DNA of 64,000 nt from Phycicoccus sp. (GTDB taxonomy: Bacteria; Actinomycetota; Actinomycetes; Actinomycetales; Dermatophilaceae): contig JAGOME010000005.1 in assembly GCA_017993715.1 (NCBI GenBank), positions 37,233 to 101,232 of the forward strand, in the 5' to 3' direction. Positions 1-8,397 of the stretch are shown in pieces; position 1 is the stretch's first letter; each line of letters starts with the position of its first letter. The notes beneath the pieces are model-generated. The model was not told where the DNA came from. It searched no databases and saw only the letters and a list, made by a program, of their open reading frames with translations. Position numbers and translations under genes: made by a program.

Positions 1-5
1 GGCGA

Positions 6-49
6 GCCTGCCGGCCCGAGGGGTCGTGCCCCGATCGGGCCGTGCAGGC
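6..49. terminator. Long GC-rich hairpin at the left edge
   Basis: A near-perfect inverted repeat: positions 6-19 pair with 35-49 with one bulged base, and an inner GGGG (20-23) pairs with CCCC (29-32). It probably terminates a gene lying off the left edge. No T-run follows, as is usual in high-GC actinobacteria. Bases 50-198 hold no gene that I recognise. Confidence 0.5.
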
Positions 50-198
50 GTGGCCACGAGGATCGCCCGGGCAGGGGAACACTGACATTCAGGTCGAGAT
101 GCAGGCAATACAGTCAGGCGTCATGCTGCGATATTTGCCTGACTCATCGCGAAGAAGGCCCGTTATCACGCATGATATGTGCGGTGAGCACTCAAAAC

Positions 199-675
199 AT
201 GCGCAACACGTCTGACCCCATCGACGCCGTAGATCGCGAGATCCTCGCAGTGCTGCGCGCCGATGCCCGCACTCCGGTCAGTGAGATCGCCCGGGCGGTC
301 GGCCTGACGGCCGCCCCGGTCGCCCGCCGCATCGAGAGGTTGGAGCAGCGGGGCGTCATTCGCGGCTATCGCGTCATCATCGACGAGAGTCGCGGTGGCA
401 GTCTGGAGGCGTTCACTGAGGTGCAGCTCTCCGGCGGGTTGGCCACGCAGGACTTCGGTTCCGTCGTCCGCGGCATTCCCGAAGTGACCGAGCTCCTGAC
501 GATTGCCGGAGACGTGGATGCGCTGGTCCATTTTCGGGTCGACGACGTCGATCACCTGCAACGGGTCGTCAATGCGCTGCGGCGGACGGGCCAGGTGGCG
601 GGCACCCGTACTCACATCGTTCTGCACCGGTGGTCGCGGGCCGACGACGACCAGGACCGCGACGTCAAACCGTAG
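199..675 (+). CDS. Lrp/AsnC family transcriptional regulator
   Basis: A DNA-binding regulator that usually senses amino acids and acts as an octamer. From the ATG at 199 the product is 158 aa. An AsnC-type winged helix-turn-helix follows immediately (DREILAVLRADAR, then VSEIARAVGLTAAPVARRIERLEQRG), and a RAM ligand/oligomerisation domain fills the second half. The frame also allows ATG 172 and GTG 184; 199 was chosen because family members begin a few residues before the helix-turn-helix. An imperfect inverted repeat (AGGCAATA near 103 and TATTTGCCT near 132) upstream could be an operator. The target is unknown; the lysine gene dapB follows directly. Confidence 0.85.
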   Translation: MRNTSDPIDAVDREILAVLRADARTPVSEIARAVGLTAAPVARRIERLEQRGVIRGYRVIIDESRGGSLEAFTEVQLSGGLATQDFGSVVRGIPEVTELLTIAGDVDALVHFRVDDVDHLQRVVNALRRTGQVAGTRTHIVLHRWSRADDDQDRDVKP

Positions 676-678
676 GCT
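673..678 (+). promoter_or_regulatory. Leaderless -10 box for dapB (TAGGCT)
   Basis: TAGGCT ends 7 nt before the GTG start of dapB and overlaps the TAG stop codon of the Lrp gene. No Shine-Dalgarno sequence is present, so a leaderless transcript is inferred. Confidence 0.45.
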
Positions 679-685
679 GTGTCGG

Positions 686-1441
686 GTGACGAACTCGCAG
701 AGCGATATCCGGGTGGCCGTGCTCGGGGCCTCAGGTCGGATGGGATCGACCGTGTGCCAGGCCGTGGAGCAGGCCAAGGGCCTGACTCTCGTCGGAGGCT
801 TCGACCTCGGCGACGACCTGGGTGACCTGGCCGGCGCCGAGGTCGCGGTGGACTTCACCGTTCCCGATTCCTCGCCGGGCAATGTCGGCCACTGCGTGGC
901 TCAAGGAGTCCATGCGGTCGTCGGGACCACCGGCTGGGACGAGGGGCGCCTGGACGTGCTGCGCAGCCAGGTCGCCAGCGCCCCGGGTGTGGGCGTTCTC
1001 ATCGCCCCCAACTTCGCGATCGGCGCGATCCTCATGATGAACTTTGCTCGCCAGGCTGCGCGTTTCTACGAGTCGGTCGAGGTCATCGAGCTGCATCACC
1101 CGGGCAAGGTGGACGCGCCCAGCGGGACGGCGGCTCGCACTGCGGGCCTCATCGGCCGGGCGCGCGCAGAGGCGGGGCTGGGTGAGGTCCCTGACGCCAC
1201 CACGCTGGACCCGGACGGCGCCCGCGGAGCTCGTGTGGACGGCATTGCGGTCCACAGCGTCCGGCTGCGCGGGCTCGTGGCCCACCAGGAGGTGCTCTTC
1301 GGCGCGGAGGGCGAGATGCTCAGCATCCGGCACGACTCGTTCGACCGGGTGTCGTTCATGCCGGGCGTCATCGAGGCCGTGCGGCAGGTCGGCAGCCACC
1401 CGGGGGTGACGATCGGGCTCGAGCACTACTTGGGCCTGTGA
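686..1441 (+). CDS. dapB: 4-hydroxy-tetrahydrodipicolinate reductase
   Basis: Cytosolic NAD(P)H-dependent reduction in the lysine/meso-diaminopimelate pathway, acting on the product of DapA (encoded at 5267). The 251-aa product has the DapB Rossmann motif GASGRMG at residues 14-20, a GTTG loop, and the catalytic block ELHHPGK (135-141) followed by DAPSGTA. Length matches actinobacterial DapB. The GTG at 686 places the Rossmann fold at the usual distance from the N-terminus. The frame stays open upstream to 503, but that part overlaps the Lrp gene and is a shadow. Confidence 0.97.
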   Translation: MTNSQSDIRVAVLGASGRMGSTVCQAVEQAKGLTLVGGFDLGDDLGDLAGAEVAVDFTVPDSSPGNVGHCVAQGVHAVVGTTGWDEGRLDVLRSQVASAPGVGVLIAPNFAIGAILMMNFARQAARFYESVEVIELHHPGKVDAPSGTAARTAGLIGRARAEAGLGEVPDATTLDPDGARGARVDGIAVHSVRLRGLVAHQEVLFGAEGEMLSIRHDSFDRVSFMPGVIEAVRQVGSHPGVTIGLEHYLGL

Positions 1442-1468
1442 GTCCTTGGGCGTCCTGCGCCTTGGGCG

Positions 1469-1783
1469 TCAGCCGATGCCTAAGGCACGCAACGACGCCG
1501 CCACCACCGCTCCAGCCAGGACGACCACGACGAAGTTGGCGCGAGCAAGCAGGAGCGCAATGGCGACCGCCACGGCGGCGATCCGGGCGTCGAGCACGAG
1601 AGTGCCTTGCGACCCGCCGAAGGTCTGGGTGACGATCAGGGCCGCGAGGAGGGCCACGGGCAGCAAGGTGGTGATCCGGCTGGTGCGCTCTCCCTCCAGC
1701 CAGGATCCAGGCACGAGGTAGCCGACAAGTTTGAGGGCATAGCATGCCGCGCAGCCGAGGAGGACGGCGACCCACATCGTCAT
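1469..1783 (-). CDS. azlD: AzlD-type branched-chain amino acid export subunit
   Basis: Small membrane partner of AzlC, together exporting branched-chain amino acids. From the ATG at 1783 the protein has 104 aa with three or four hydrophobic segments and a short MTMWVAVLLG start. That ATG overlaps the azlC stop as ATGA, so the two genes are translationally coupled. An upstream in-frame extension inside azlC was rejected. It is the last gene of the coupled cluster running from 3829 down to 1469. Confidence 0.85.
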   Translation of the reverse strand: MTMWVAVLLGCAACYALKLVGYLVPGSWLEGERTSRITTLLPVALLAALIVTQTFGGSQGTLVLDARIAAVAVAIALLLARANFVVVVLAGAVVAASLRALGIG

Positions 1784-2535
1784 GGGATCGGGTCCGATCC
1801 GGGTAGTTCGCCGTCGGCGCCCTCCAGGGGGCGCTCGTGCCGCCCGTGGGACCATAGCCCAACCAGGACGGCGGCGGCTGCGGCGAGGATCACCGGGATC
1901 CCGGCCGGGAGCAGGGGTGTGGCCGCTAACGCGATGAATGCCGCGAGCACCGCCGTGGCGCGCGCATCACCACTGCGCAGACGGGGCCAGATCAGGGCGC
2001 AGAAGGCCGCGCAGGCTGCCCCGTCCAGTCCCCAGCGACGCGGGTCGCCGAGGGCATTGCCGAGGAGGGCCCCGGCGAGGGTGGCCAGGTTCCAAAAGAC
2101 GAACACCGCGATCCCGGTGTGCCAGAAGCCCAATCGTTTCGCCGAGTCTTCCGGCTGGGCGACGCCCACCGCCGTGGATTCGTCGATGGTCAGCTGGGCA
2201 GCGGCCAGCCGCCGCATGCCCCTCACGCGGAGAAAGAGGGCGTCCTGGATGGCGTAGAGACCGTTGCGGATGCCGAGCAGGGCAGCCGTAGCGACGGCGG
2301 CGGGCGCGGCCGCCAGGCCACCGGCGGCGATGATGCCGACAAAGGCGAACTGGGAACCGCCGGTGAACATCAGGAAGGACAGCGCCTGGGTCTGCAGGAC
2401 GGACAGGCCGGCCGCAACACTGAGTGCGCCGAAGCTCACGCCGTAGGCGCCGGTCGCGACGCCGACCGACCAGGACTGGCGCAGGACGTCACTGCGGCGT
2501 CCTGCCGGCAGCACAGTGTCGGCGGGAGTGGTCAC
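1780..2535 (-). CDS. azlC: AzlC-type branched-chain amino acid permease
   Basis: Large subunit of an AzlCD-type exporter, 251 aa, with about six to eight membrane segments and the family signature FTGGSQFAFVG in the first third. The GTG start at 2535 overlaps the stop of the upstream GNAT gene as GTGA, and its own stop overlaps the azlD start. This is a strictly coupled operon. AzlC sits beside an enoyl-CoA hydratase-like gene, which fits branched-chain amino or acyl metabolism; that link is inferred from context only. Confidence 0.9.
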   Translation of the reverse strand: MTTPADTVLPAGRRSDVLRQSWSVGVATGAYGVSFGALSVAAGLSVLQTQALSFLMFTGGSQFAFVGIIAAGGLAAAPAAVATAALLGIRNGLYAIQDALFLRVRGMRRLAAAQLTIDESTAVGVAQPEDSAKRLGFWHTGIAVFVFWNLATLAGALLGNALGDPRRWGLDGAACAAFCALIWPRLRSGDARATAVLAAFIALAATPLLPAGIPVILAAAAAVLVGLWSHGRHERPLEGADGELPGSDPIP

Positions 2536-3101
2536 GACGGCTCCGATGCGGGCGGCCCGATGACCACGACGAGGCGGACCTCGCGCAGGGTCCGTCCGTC
2601 GGGGGCAACCACGCGTTCGCGGTGAGCGCCGTCCGGGGAGAAGCCGCTCCCGGCGAGGAAGCGCCGGACGTCGTCGTGATCGGTGAGCACCCAGGTGGAC
2701 ACGGCCGTTGCTCCGGCCTCGCGCAGGACGTCGACGGCGGCGTTGAGCAGCCGGGACCCGTGGCCCTCGCCCCGGGCTCCGGGATGGACACCGATGGCAG
2801 TGATCTCGGCCTGGTCGGCGTCTGCATCGGGATCCTGGGCGGGGCCGAGGGCGACGAAGCCGACGATGCGGGCCCCGGTGAGGGCGACAAGGAGCTGATG
2901 AATGCCGGCCGGCGGGCGGGTCAGGGAGGCGCGCCAGGCGGTGCCGAAGGCGGCGGGCGTGAAGGCGGCGAGGACCTCATCGGGCAGATGGGTGGCGTAG
3001 GCCTGGGTCCACACGGCGGCCTGGACGGCCCCCACCGCGGGCGCGTCGTTCGGGCCGGCCCGCCGCACGGAGGCGTCGGGCGCGGGGACAGCCGTGCTCA
3101 C
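2532..3101 (-). CDS. GNAT family N-acetyltransferase
   Basis: A 189-aa acetyltransferase using acetyl-CoA on an unknown amine. The acetyl-CoA-binding motif A is clear (IGVHPGARGEGHGSRLL, about residues 103-119), and the C-terminal GF motif (FLAGSGF) follows. The start is GTG 3101, in a GTGA overlap with the enoyl-CoA hydratase-like gene upstream; the stop overlaps the azlC start. The position between a crotonase-fold enzyme and an amino-acid exporter does not identify the substrate. Confidence 0.88.
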   Translation of the reverse strand: MSTAVPAPDASVRRAGPNDAPAVGAVQAAVWTQAYATHLPDEVLAAFTPAAFGTAWRASLTRPPAGIHQLLVALTGARIVGFVALGPAQDPDADADQAEITAIGVHPGARGEGHGSRLLNAAVDVLREAGATAVSTWVLTDHDDVRRFLAGSGFSPDGAHRERVVAPDGRTLREVRLVVVIGPPASEPS

Positions 3102-3829
3102 CGGCCACCGAACCGGGGTGGGCGCCGCTCGCGGAAGGCGGTCTGGCCCTCGACGAGGTCCTCGCTGGCCCAGGCTCGCTCAAAGGCCGCGGCATAGCGA
3201 GCGACCTCGGTTGCATTGTCGACATGGGCGTCGAAGCCGATCTTGGACCCGGCTTGGGTCAGCGGCGCGAGCGCCACCACCTGGGCGGCCAGGTCCTGGG
3301 CAGCATCGAGGTCGCCGCGGCGTTGGGCGAAGCCCAGCCGCCACGCGTCGTCGGCGTCAAGTACCTCCCCGGCCAGGATCATCATCCTGGCGGCACCTTC
3401 GCCAAAGAGGCGGGTGACCCGATCGACGGTCCAGTGGTCCACCATGAGGCCGAGCTTGCTCACGGGGACGGCGAAGCGGGCCGAGTCGCCGACGACCCGC
3501 AGGTCGCTGGCGACGGCGAGCTGCATCCCGAGGCCCATGCACGACCCCTCGATCGCGGCAATGGTCACCAGGGGCAGATCGGCCAGATGATGCAGGACCT
3601 CGGCGAGGCGCCGGGTGAATGAGACGTCCTCGAGCTCGGTGAGATCCGCTCCGGCGCAGAAGTGGCCCCCGGCGCCGGTGAGCACGATGGCCCGACTCCC
3701 GCCACCAGCGGCCTGGACCACGGCGGCATGCAGCTCCTCGAGGGCGTCGAGGTTCAGCGCATTGCGGCGTTGCTGGCGATCGATGACCAGTGTCGTGATC
3801 GGGCCCACGGCGCTCGAGTGAATCGGCAT
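3098..3829 (-). CDS. Enoyl-CoA hydratase/isomerase family protein lacking both catalytic Glu
   Basis: A 243-aa crotonase-fold protein. The oxyanion-hole segments are present (HFCAGADL and GSCMGLGMQL). In classical enoyl-CoA hydratases the two catalytic glutamates sit in GGGCEL and GQPE; here the matching positions read GLGMQL (Gln) and FAVPVSK (no Glu). Hydratase activity is therefore unlikely; an isomerase, hydrolase or decarboxylase-type member of the superfamily is more plausible. It heads the coupled GNAT-azlC-azlD operon with a 4-nt GTGA overlap downstream. Confidence 0.85.
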   Translation of the reverse strand: MPIHSSAVGPITTLVIDRQQRRNALNLDALEELHAAVVQAAGGGSRAIVLTGAGGHFCAGADLTELEDVSFTRRLAEVLHHLADLPLVTIAAIEGSCMGLGMQLAVASDLRVVGDSARFAVPVSKLGLMVDHWTVDRVTRLFGEGAARMMILAGEVLDADDAWRLGFAQRRGDLDAAQDLAAQVVALAPLTQAGSKIGFDAHVDNATEVARYAAAFERAWASEDLVEGQTAFRERRPPRFGGR

Positions 3830-3903
3830 CCGCTCACCCTAATGCGGCTCACGTGTCGACCCTAGGTGCCCCCACCGAGCCGCCCGCCCGTGATCCACTC
3901 GCG

Positions 3904-4371
3904 TTAGGTGCGCTCGTAGGTGACGAACGCAAAGCCGTCGTGCGGCTGGCGATCAGTGACCAGCCAGGCAGCAGGATCCCAGGTGGGAAAGGTGGTGTCG
4001 CCGTCTGGCTCGGCCGCGATCTCGGTGAGGACCATGCGGTGTGCCCAGGGCAGGGCCTCGCGATAGATCTCTCCGCCGCCGACGACGAAGACCTCGTCGG
4101 CAGGCCCAGCCAGCGCCAGGGCTTCGGAGAACGAGTGGACCGTCTCGACGTCGGAATGGCTCCAGGTCAGGGACCTGGTGATGACGATCGTGCGTCGGCC
4201 CGGCAGGACCCGGCCGATCGAGTCGAACGTGCGTCGGCCCATGACGAGCGGGTGTCCCAGGGTGAGGGACTTGAAGTGGCGCAGGTCCTCGGGCAGATGC
4301 CAGGGCATGGCCCCCTCCCGGCCGATGACGTTGTTGCGGCCCATGGCCGCGACCAGCGTGATCCGGGTCAT
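3904..4371 (-). CDS. folA: Dihydrofolate reductase
   Basis: Reduces dihydrofolate to tetrahydrofolate with NADPH, regenerating the cofactor oxidised by ThyA. The 155-aa product shows the DHFR pattern VAAMGRNNVIG, the PWHLPEDLRHFK substrate loop with its acidic residue, GRRTFDSIG and the VVGGGEIY cofactor segment. ATG 4371 lies 5 nt after the thyA stop, so the genes form a thyA-folA operon. A longer reading into thyA was rejected because it is out of frame with thyA and lacks homology. Confidence 0.95.
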   Translation of the reverse strand: MTRITLVAAMGRNNVIGREGAMPWHLPEDLRHFKSLTLGHPLVMGRRTFDSIGRVLPGRRTIVITRSLTWSHSDVETVHSFSEALALAGPADEVFVVGGGEIYREALPWAHRMVLTEIAAEPDGDTTFPTWDPAAWLVTDRQPHDGFAFVTYERT

Positions 4372-4376
4372 GCCGC

Positions 4377-5204
4377 TTAGACCGCGATCGGGGCTTTGAT
4401 CGACGGATGCGCCTGGTAGCCGACCAGGTCGAAGTCGTCGAGGTCGTACTCGTCGATGCTGCCGCGCGGCGTGATCCGCATCGTCGGCAAGGGGAAGGGC
4501 TCGCGGGTGAGCTGGAGGCGAGCCTGGTCCACGTGATTGCGATAGAGGTGCGCGTCGCCGAGGGTGTGCACGAAATGGCCGGGCCGCAGTCCGGTCAACT
4601 GCGCGAACATCATGGTCAGCAGTGCGTAACTGGCGATGTTGAACGGCACGCCGAGGAAGATGTCGGCGCTGCGTTGGTAGAGCTGGCAATCCAGGAATGC
4701 CGTGTCGTCGCCGGCGTCCCGCTCGTGGGCGCTGGCCGGGCGGACGTAGAACTGAAACATGGTGTGGCAGGGCGGGAGGGCCATGGCGTCGACGTCCGCG
4801 ACATTCCAGGCCGACACGATGTGCCGGCGGCTATCCGGGTTGGTCCGCAAGGAGTGCAGGACGCCGGTCAGTTGGTCGATCGTGCGGCCATCCGGGGTGG
4901 GCCAGGATCGCCACTGGTAGCCATAGACCGGACCAAGGTCGCCTTGTGCGTCGGCCCACTCGTCCCAGATGGTGATGCCTCGCTCTTGCAACCAGCGGAC
5001 GTTGGTGTCCCCGCGCAGGAACCACAACAACTCGCCGATGATCGAGCGCAAGTGCAGCCGCTTGGTCGTGACGACCGGGAACCCCGCGCCGAGGTCGTAG
5101 CGCATCTGATACCCGAAGACGCTGCGGGTCCCAGTGCCAGTGCGGTCCTCCTTGTCCACGCCGGTCTGCAGGACGTGGTCGAGCAGGTCGAGGTACTGGC
5201 GCAC
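4377..5204 (-). CDS. thyA: Thymidylate synthase (ThyA type)
   Basis: Converts dUMP to dTMP with methylene-tetrahydrofolate as carbon donor and reductant. The 275-aa product has [28 protein letters not shown], the active-site Cys146 in ALPPCH, and the [13 protein letters not shown] and GDAHLYRNH segments. The GTG start at 5204 is preceded by GTGAGG at a good distance. The folate-consuming ThyA rather than flavin-dependent ThyX explains the adjoining folA. It is divergent from dapA across about 60 bp. Confidence 0.97.
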   Translation of the reverse strand: MRQYLDLLDHVLQTGVDKEDRTGTGTRSVFGYQMRYDLGAGFPVVTTKRLHLRSIIGELLWFLRGDTNVRWLQERGITIWDEWADAQGDLGPVYGYQWRSWPTPDGRTIDQLTGVLHSLRTNPDSRRHIVSAWNVADVDAMALPPCHTMFQFYVRPASAHERDAGDDTAFLDCQLYQRSADIFLGVPFNIASYALLTMMFAQLTGLRPGHFVHTLGDAHLYRNHVDQARLQLTREPFPLPTMRITPRGSIDEYDLDDFDLVGYQAHPSIKAPIAV

Positions 5205-5254
5205 GGCCTCACGATAGTGCGTGACACCGACGTCGGTGCCGTGGCCGAGCCAAC

Positions 5255-5260
5255 TACCCT
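5255..5260 (+). promoter_or_regulatory. Leaderless -10 box for dapA (TACCCT)
   Basis: TACCCT ends 6 nt before ATG 5267, with no ribosome-binding sequence between. This spacing decides for ATG 5267 over the GTG at 5261. Confidence 0.5.
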
Positions 5261-5266
5261 GTGCAC

Positions 5267-6154
5267 ATGACGACTTCTCCCTTCGGCCGCGTCCTCACCG
5301 CGATGGTGACCCCGATGGCACCCGGAGGCGACATCGACCCCAAGGGTGTCGACGCGCTCGTGGACCATCTCCTGGATACCGGTCACGACGGCATCGTCGT
5401 CAACGGCACGACGGGGGAGTCCGCCACCTTGACCTCGGATGAGAGCATCGCGATGGTCGAGCAGGTCGTCCGCAGGGTCCAGGGTCGAGCCGCGATCGTG
5501 GCCGGCGTGGGGTCCAATGACACCCGGCATTCGGTCGAGATGGCCCGGCGCGCGGCACACGCCGGGGCGACGGGTCTGCTCCTGGTTTCGCCCTACTACA
5601 ACAAGCCCACGCAGCCGGGCCTCATCGCGCACTGCCGGGCGGTGGCGGACGCCACCGACCTGCCGGTCATGCTCTATGACATTCCCGCCCGCACCGGCAT
5701 TCCGTTCACCGTCGAGACGCTGACCGCGCTGGCCGACCACCCGCGGATCCTCGCTGTCAAGGATGCCAAGGGCGACCAGTGGGCGGCGACTCAGGTGATG
5801 TCTCAGACCGACCTGCTTTGGTATTCCGGCGCTGACGAGGACAACCTCGCGCTGCTCGCCTTGGGAGCAAACGGCGTGGTGTCCGTCGTCGGGCATGTCG
5901 CCGGAGCGGCGTATGCCGCCATGGTCTCGGCCGTGGAACGCGGGGCTGTCGAGGAGGCGCGTCGACTGCATCGCGATCTGGTCCCGCTCGTGGCGGCCAT
6001 CATGCAGACCTCGCAGGGCGCGATCATGGCCAAGGCGGCCCTGGTCGAACTCGGGGTCATCGACTCCGCGACAGTCCGCTTGCCTCTCGTGGAGTCACCC
6101 CCGGAGCACCTGACGGTGCTGCGGGCGGCGATGTTCCCGACCGTGTCGGCATGA
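5267..6154 (+). CDS. dapA: 4-hydroxy-tetrahydrodipicolinate synthase
   Basis: Condenses pyruvate with aspartate semialdehyde at the head of the lysine/DAP branch. The 295-aa TIM-barrel protein has GTTGES, the YYNKPTQ segment, LYDIPARTG with the catalytic Tyr, and the Schiff-base Lys in LAVKDAKGD. Its stop overlaps the rnj start as ATGA, so rnj is translationally coupled to dapA, the common actinobacterial order. DapB at 686 and DapF at 36727 act later in the same pathway. Confidence 0.97.
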   Translation: MTTSPFGRVLTAMVTPMAPGGDIDPKGVDALVDHLLDTGHDGIVVNGTTGESATLTSDESIAMVEQVVRRVQGRAAIVAGVGSNDTRHSVEMARRAAHAGATGLLLVSPYYNKPTQPGLIAHCRAVADATDLPVMLYDIPARTGIPFTVETLTALADHPRILAVKDAKGDQWAATQVMSQTDLLWYSGADEDNLALLALGANGVVSVVGHVAGAAYAAMVSAVERGAVEEARRLHRDLVPLVAAIMQTSQGAIMAKAALVELGVIDSATVRLPLVESPPEHLTVLRAAMFPTVSA

Positions 6155-7836
6155 GCCACCCGCATCCGGAGCTCCCGGAGCCGCAGCCGCTCACCCCCGG
6201 TGGGGTCCGCATCGTCGCGCTCGGCGGCCTGGGCGAGGTCGGCCGCAACATGACGGTCATCGAGCACGCCGGTCAGTTGCTCGTCGTCGACTGTGGCGTG
6301 CTGTTCCCGGACGACAACCATCCGGGGATCGATTTGATCCTGCCGGACTTCGGCCCGATTCTTGACCGCCTCGACGCCATCCAGGCCATCGTGCTCACGC
6401 ACGGGCACGAGGACCACATCGGCGCCGTGCCCTATCTGCTGCGCCTGCGGCCCGACATCCCGCTTGTCGGTTCCCAACTCACTCTGGCCCTGATCGAGGC
6501 CAAGCTGCGTGAGCACCGCATCACCCCCTACACGCTCGGGGTGACTGAGGGCCAACGCGAGTCGCTCGGGGTCTTCGATTGCGAGTTCGTGGCCGTGAAC
6601 CACTCGATCCCCGATGCGCTCGCGGTGGCTATCCGCACTCCCGGTGGGACCCTGTTGCACACCGGCGACTTCAAGATGGACCAGCTCCCGCTCGATGGCC
6701 GACTGACAGACCTGCGCGCCTTCGCCCGGCTGGGGGAGGAGGGCGTGGATCTGTTCCTCACCGACTCCACGAATGCCGAGGTGCCGGGCTTCACGACCCC
6801 CGAGCGGGAGATCGCGCCCGCCATCGATGCCGTGTTCAGGCACACCCAGGGCCGCATCATCGTTGCGTGCTTCTCCTCGCACGTGCATCGCGTGCAGCAG
6901 GTACTCAACGCCGCTCAGAAGGCCGGACGCCGGGTTGCCTTCGTCGGTCGTTCGATGGTGCGCAACATGGGGATCGCGAGCGAGCTGGGATACCTCACCG
7001 TTCCTGATGGTCTCCTCGTGGACTTCAAGAAGCTCACCGACCTGCCCGACAACCGGATCGTGCTCATCTGCACCGGCTCCCAGGGGGAGCCGATGGCGGC
7101 CCTGTCCCGGATGGCCAACCGCGACCACCGAATCGAGGTCGGCCCCGGGGACACCGTGTTGCTCGCTTCCTCGCTCATTCCCGGCAACGAGAATGCCGTC
7201 TATCGGGTGATCAACGGCCTCATGCGGCTCGGAGCGGAGGTCGTCCACCGCGGCAATGCCCGGGTCCATGTCTCCGGCCATGCCTCGGCGGGTGAGCTGC
7301 TCTACTGCTACAACATCGTCAAGCCGCGCAACGTGATGCCCGTGCATGGGGAGTGGCGGCACCTGGTTGCCAACTCCGAGTTGGCCATCGCCACGGGACT
7401 CCCCCGAGAGCACGTGGTCGTGGTCGAGGACGGCGTGGTTGTCGACCTCGTCAACGGGGCGGTGCGCGTGGCCGGCGCTGTGCCGTGCGGCTACGTCTAC
7501 GTCGACGGATCCTCCGTGGGCGAGGCCGACGAAACCCTCCTCAAGGACCGTGCGATCTTGCGCGACGAGGGCTTCATCTCGGTCATCGTCGTCGTCGACG
7601 CCGCCCGCGGGACGATCGCGGCCGGACCGGAGATCACCGCTCGTGGATTCGTCGAGGGCGAGGACATCTTTGACGAGGTCCTGCCCCAGGTGCGTGAGGC
7701 CGTCTCGGCCGCGCTGGCTCGTGGGGTGTCTGATCCTCGGGAATTGCAGCAGGTCGTCCGCCGCACCGTCGGTGGCTGGGTGGGCCGCAAAATCCGCCGC
7801 CGCCCGATGATCATCCCCACCGTCATCGAGGCCTAA
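6151..7836 (+). CDS. rnj: Ribonuclease J
   Basis: Metallo-beta-lactamase/beta-CASP ribonuclease with endo- and 5'-to-3' exonuclease activity, used in mRNA decay and rRNA processing. The 561-aa product carries the zinc-ligand motif HGHEDH at residues 84-89, the later TGDFK motif, beta-CASP signatures (TDSTNAE, HVSGHAS) and PVHGEWRH. Length is normal for a full RNase J including the C-terminal domain. It is coupled to dapA and followed by a strong hairpin. Confidence 0.95.
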   Translation: MSHPHPELPEPQPLTPGGVRIVALGGLGEVGRNMTVIEHAGQLLVVDCGVLFPDDNHPGIDLILPDFGPILDRLDAIQAIVLTHGHEDHIGAVPYLLRLRPDIPLVGSQLTLALIEAKLREHRITPYTLGVTEGQRESLGVFDCEFVAVNHSIPDALAVAIRTPGGTLLHTGDFKMDQLPLDGRLTDLRAFARLGEEGVDLFLTDSTNAEVPGFTTPEREIAPAIDAVFRHTQGRIIVACFSSHVHRVQQVLNAAQKAGRRVAFVGRSMVRNMGIASELGYLTVPDGLLVDFKKLTDLPDNRIVLICTGSQGEPMAALSRMANRDHRIEVGPGDTVLLASSLIPGNENAVYRVINGLMRLGAEVVHRGNARVHVSGHASAGELLYCYNIVKPRNVMPVHGEWRHLVANSELAIATGLPREHVVVVEDGVVVDLVNGAVRVAGAVPCGYVYVDGSSVGEADETLLKDRAILRDEGFISVIVVVDAARGTIAAGPEITARGFVEGEDIFDEVLPQVREAVSAALARGVSDPRELQQVVRRTVGGWVGRKIRRRPMIIPTVIEA

Positions 7837-7854
7837 CCCCTCGCTGCCCATCAG

Positions 7855-7885
7855 GTCGGGTCGGGTCCGCCGGACCCGACCTGAT
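7855..7885 (+). terminator. Terminator hairpin after rnj
   Basis: TCGGGTCC (7861-7868) pairs with GGACCCGA (7872-7879) around a 3-nt loop, and the stem extends outward by about six further pairs including G-U. It starts 18 nt after the rnj stop; no T-run follows. Confidence 0.7.
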
Positions 7886-8257
7886 GCGCCGACCCGTCGG
7901 CTGTGAGGGGCGCGTCGTTTCAGGTGCTCGGGCTTCGCCGGGCGACGGTGACGTGGGTGCTGCCCGGGTGTGGGCTGCTTGACCCACCCCGGGGATGGGT
8001 GGGGTCGGTGGTGCGGACGGTGTCCGGTCGAGCCCCCTGGAGGGCGTCGAGCGGTCGAGCCCCCTGGAGGGCGTCGAGCGGTCGAGCCAGTCAAGACCGA
8101 CCAGCTGGCGCACGGTCAGCCTTGCCCTCCGGGGCACACCCCACCGAGATGCCGCGCGGGGTTGCTCGATCAGCATGCGTAAACGCTTGCGCTTATCTTG
8201 TGAGACAGAGAAGAAAAATATGCGTTTTCAGGCGGCACATTTGCAAAGGAGGAGTAA
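7886..8257. other. Gene-poor spacer between rnj and an exported-protein gene
   Basis: No credible gene was seen here. The first part is GC-rich and holds a 27-bp tandem repeat (8027-8089). From about 8180 the base composition drops sharply, with A-rich tracts near 8210-8225 and an AAAGGAGGAG ribosome-binding sequence at 8245-8254. This AT-rich part probably contains the promoter and 5' leader of the downstream exported-protein gene, but I cannot place a -10 box with confidence. Confidence 0.6.
8027..8089. repeat. 27-bp tandem repeat, two full copies plus a partial
   Basis: Two identical 27-bp units at 8027-8053 and 8054-8080 are followed by the first 8-9 bases of a third unit up to 8089. The core of each unit is GAGCCCCCTGGAGGGCG. 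The unit length is nine codons, so frames crossing it give a nine-residue repeat on both strands, but no frame has support as a gene. It is not CRISPR-like, since there are no spacers. Confidence 0.9.
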
Positions 8258-8383
8258 GTGACAGTAATGTCCGTCCAATCAAGATGTGGCCAGGGAGCAC
8301 ATCGGCTCAGGGGATTAATCCCATGGGTCCTGCCGCGGTCTCGCTCCAGTCACGAACTTGCTGTTCGTCCCCCCCGTGAGTGA
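8258..8383 (+). CDS. Possible 41-aa leader peptide upstream of the exported protein
   Basis: A GTG at 8258 lies 5 nt after a textbook AGGAGG (8247-8252), one of the best ribosome-binding sequences in the window. It opens a 41-codon frame ending at TGA 8381-8383, which overlaps a GTG (8380) in frame with the downstream exported-protein gene. The peptide is basic and Ser/Arg-rich with no recognised domain, and its codon use (TCA, AGA, TTA) is unlike neighbouring genes. It may be a translated leader or only part of a 5' untranslated region; ATG 8267 is an alternative start. Confidence 0.35.
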   Translation: MTVMSVQSRCGQGAHRLRGLIPWVLPRSRSSHELAVRPPRE

Positions 8384-8397
8384 TAGCGAGAGTCCCC

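Noticed and set aside
8027..8089. Possible CRISPR array
   Set aside because: Units are directly contiguous without spacers and no cas gene is present.
5803..8094. 763-aa minus-strand frame opposite dapA and rnj
   Set aside because: It is antisense to two well-supported genes and runs through their terminator; no domain is visible.
7823..8176. Minus-strand frame crossing the 27-bp repeat
   Set aside because: Nine-residue repeats come from the DNA repeat; it also overlaps the rnj terminator and has no ribosome-binding site.
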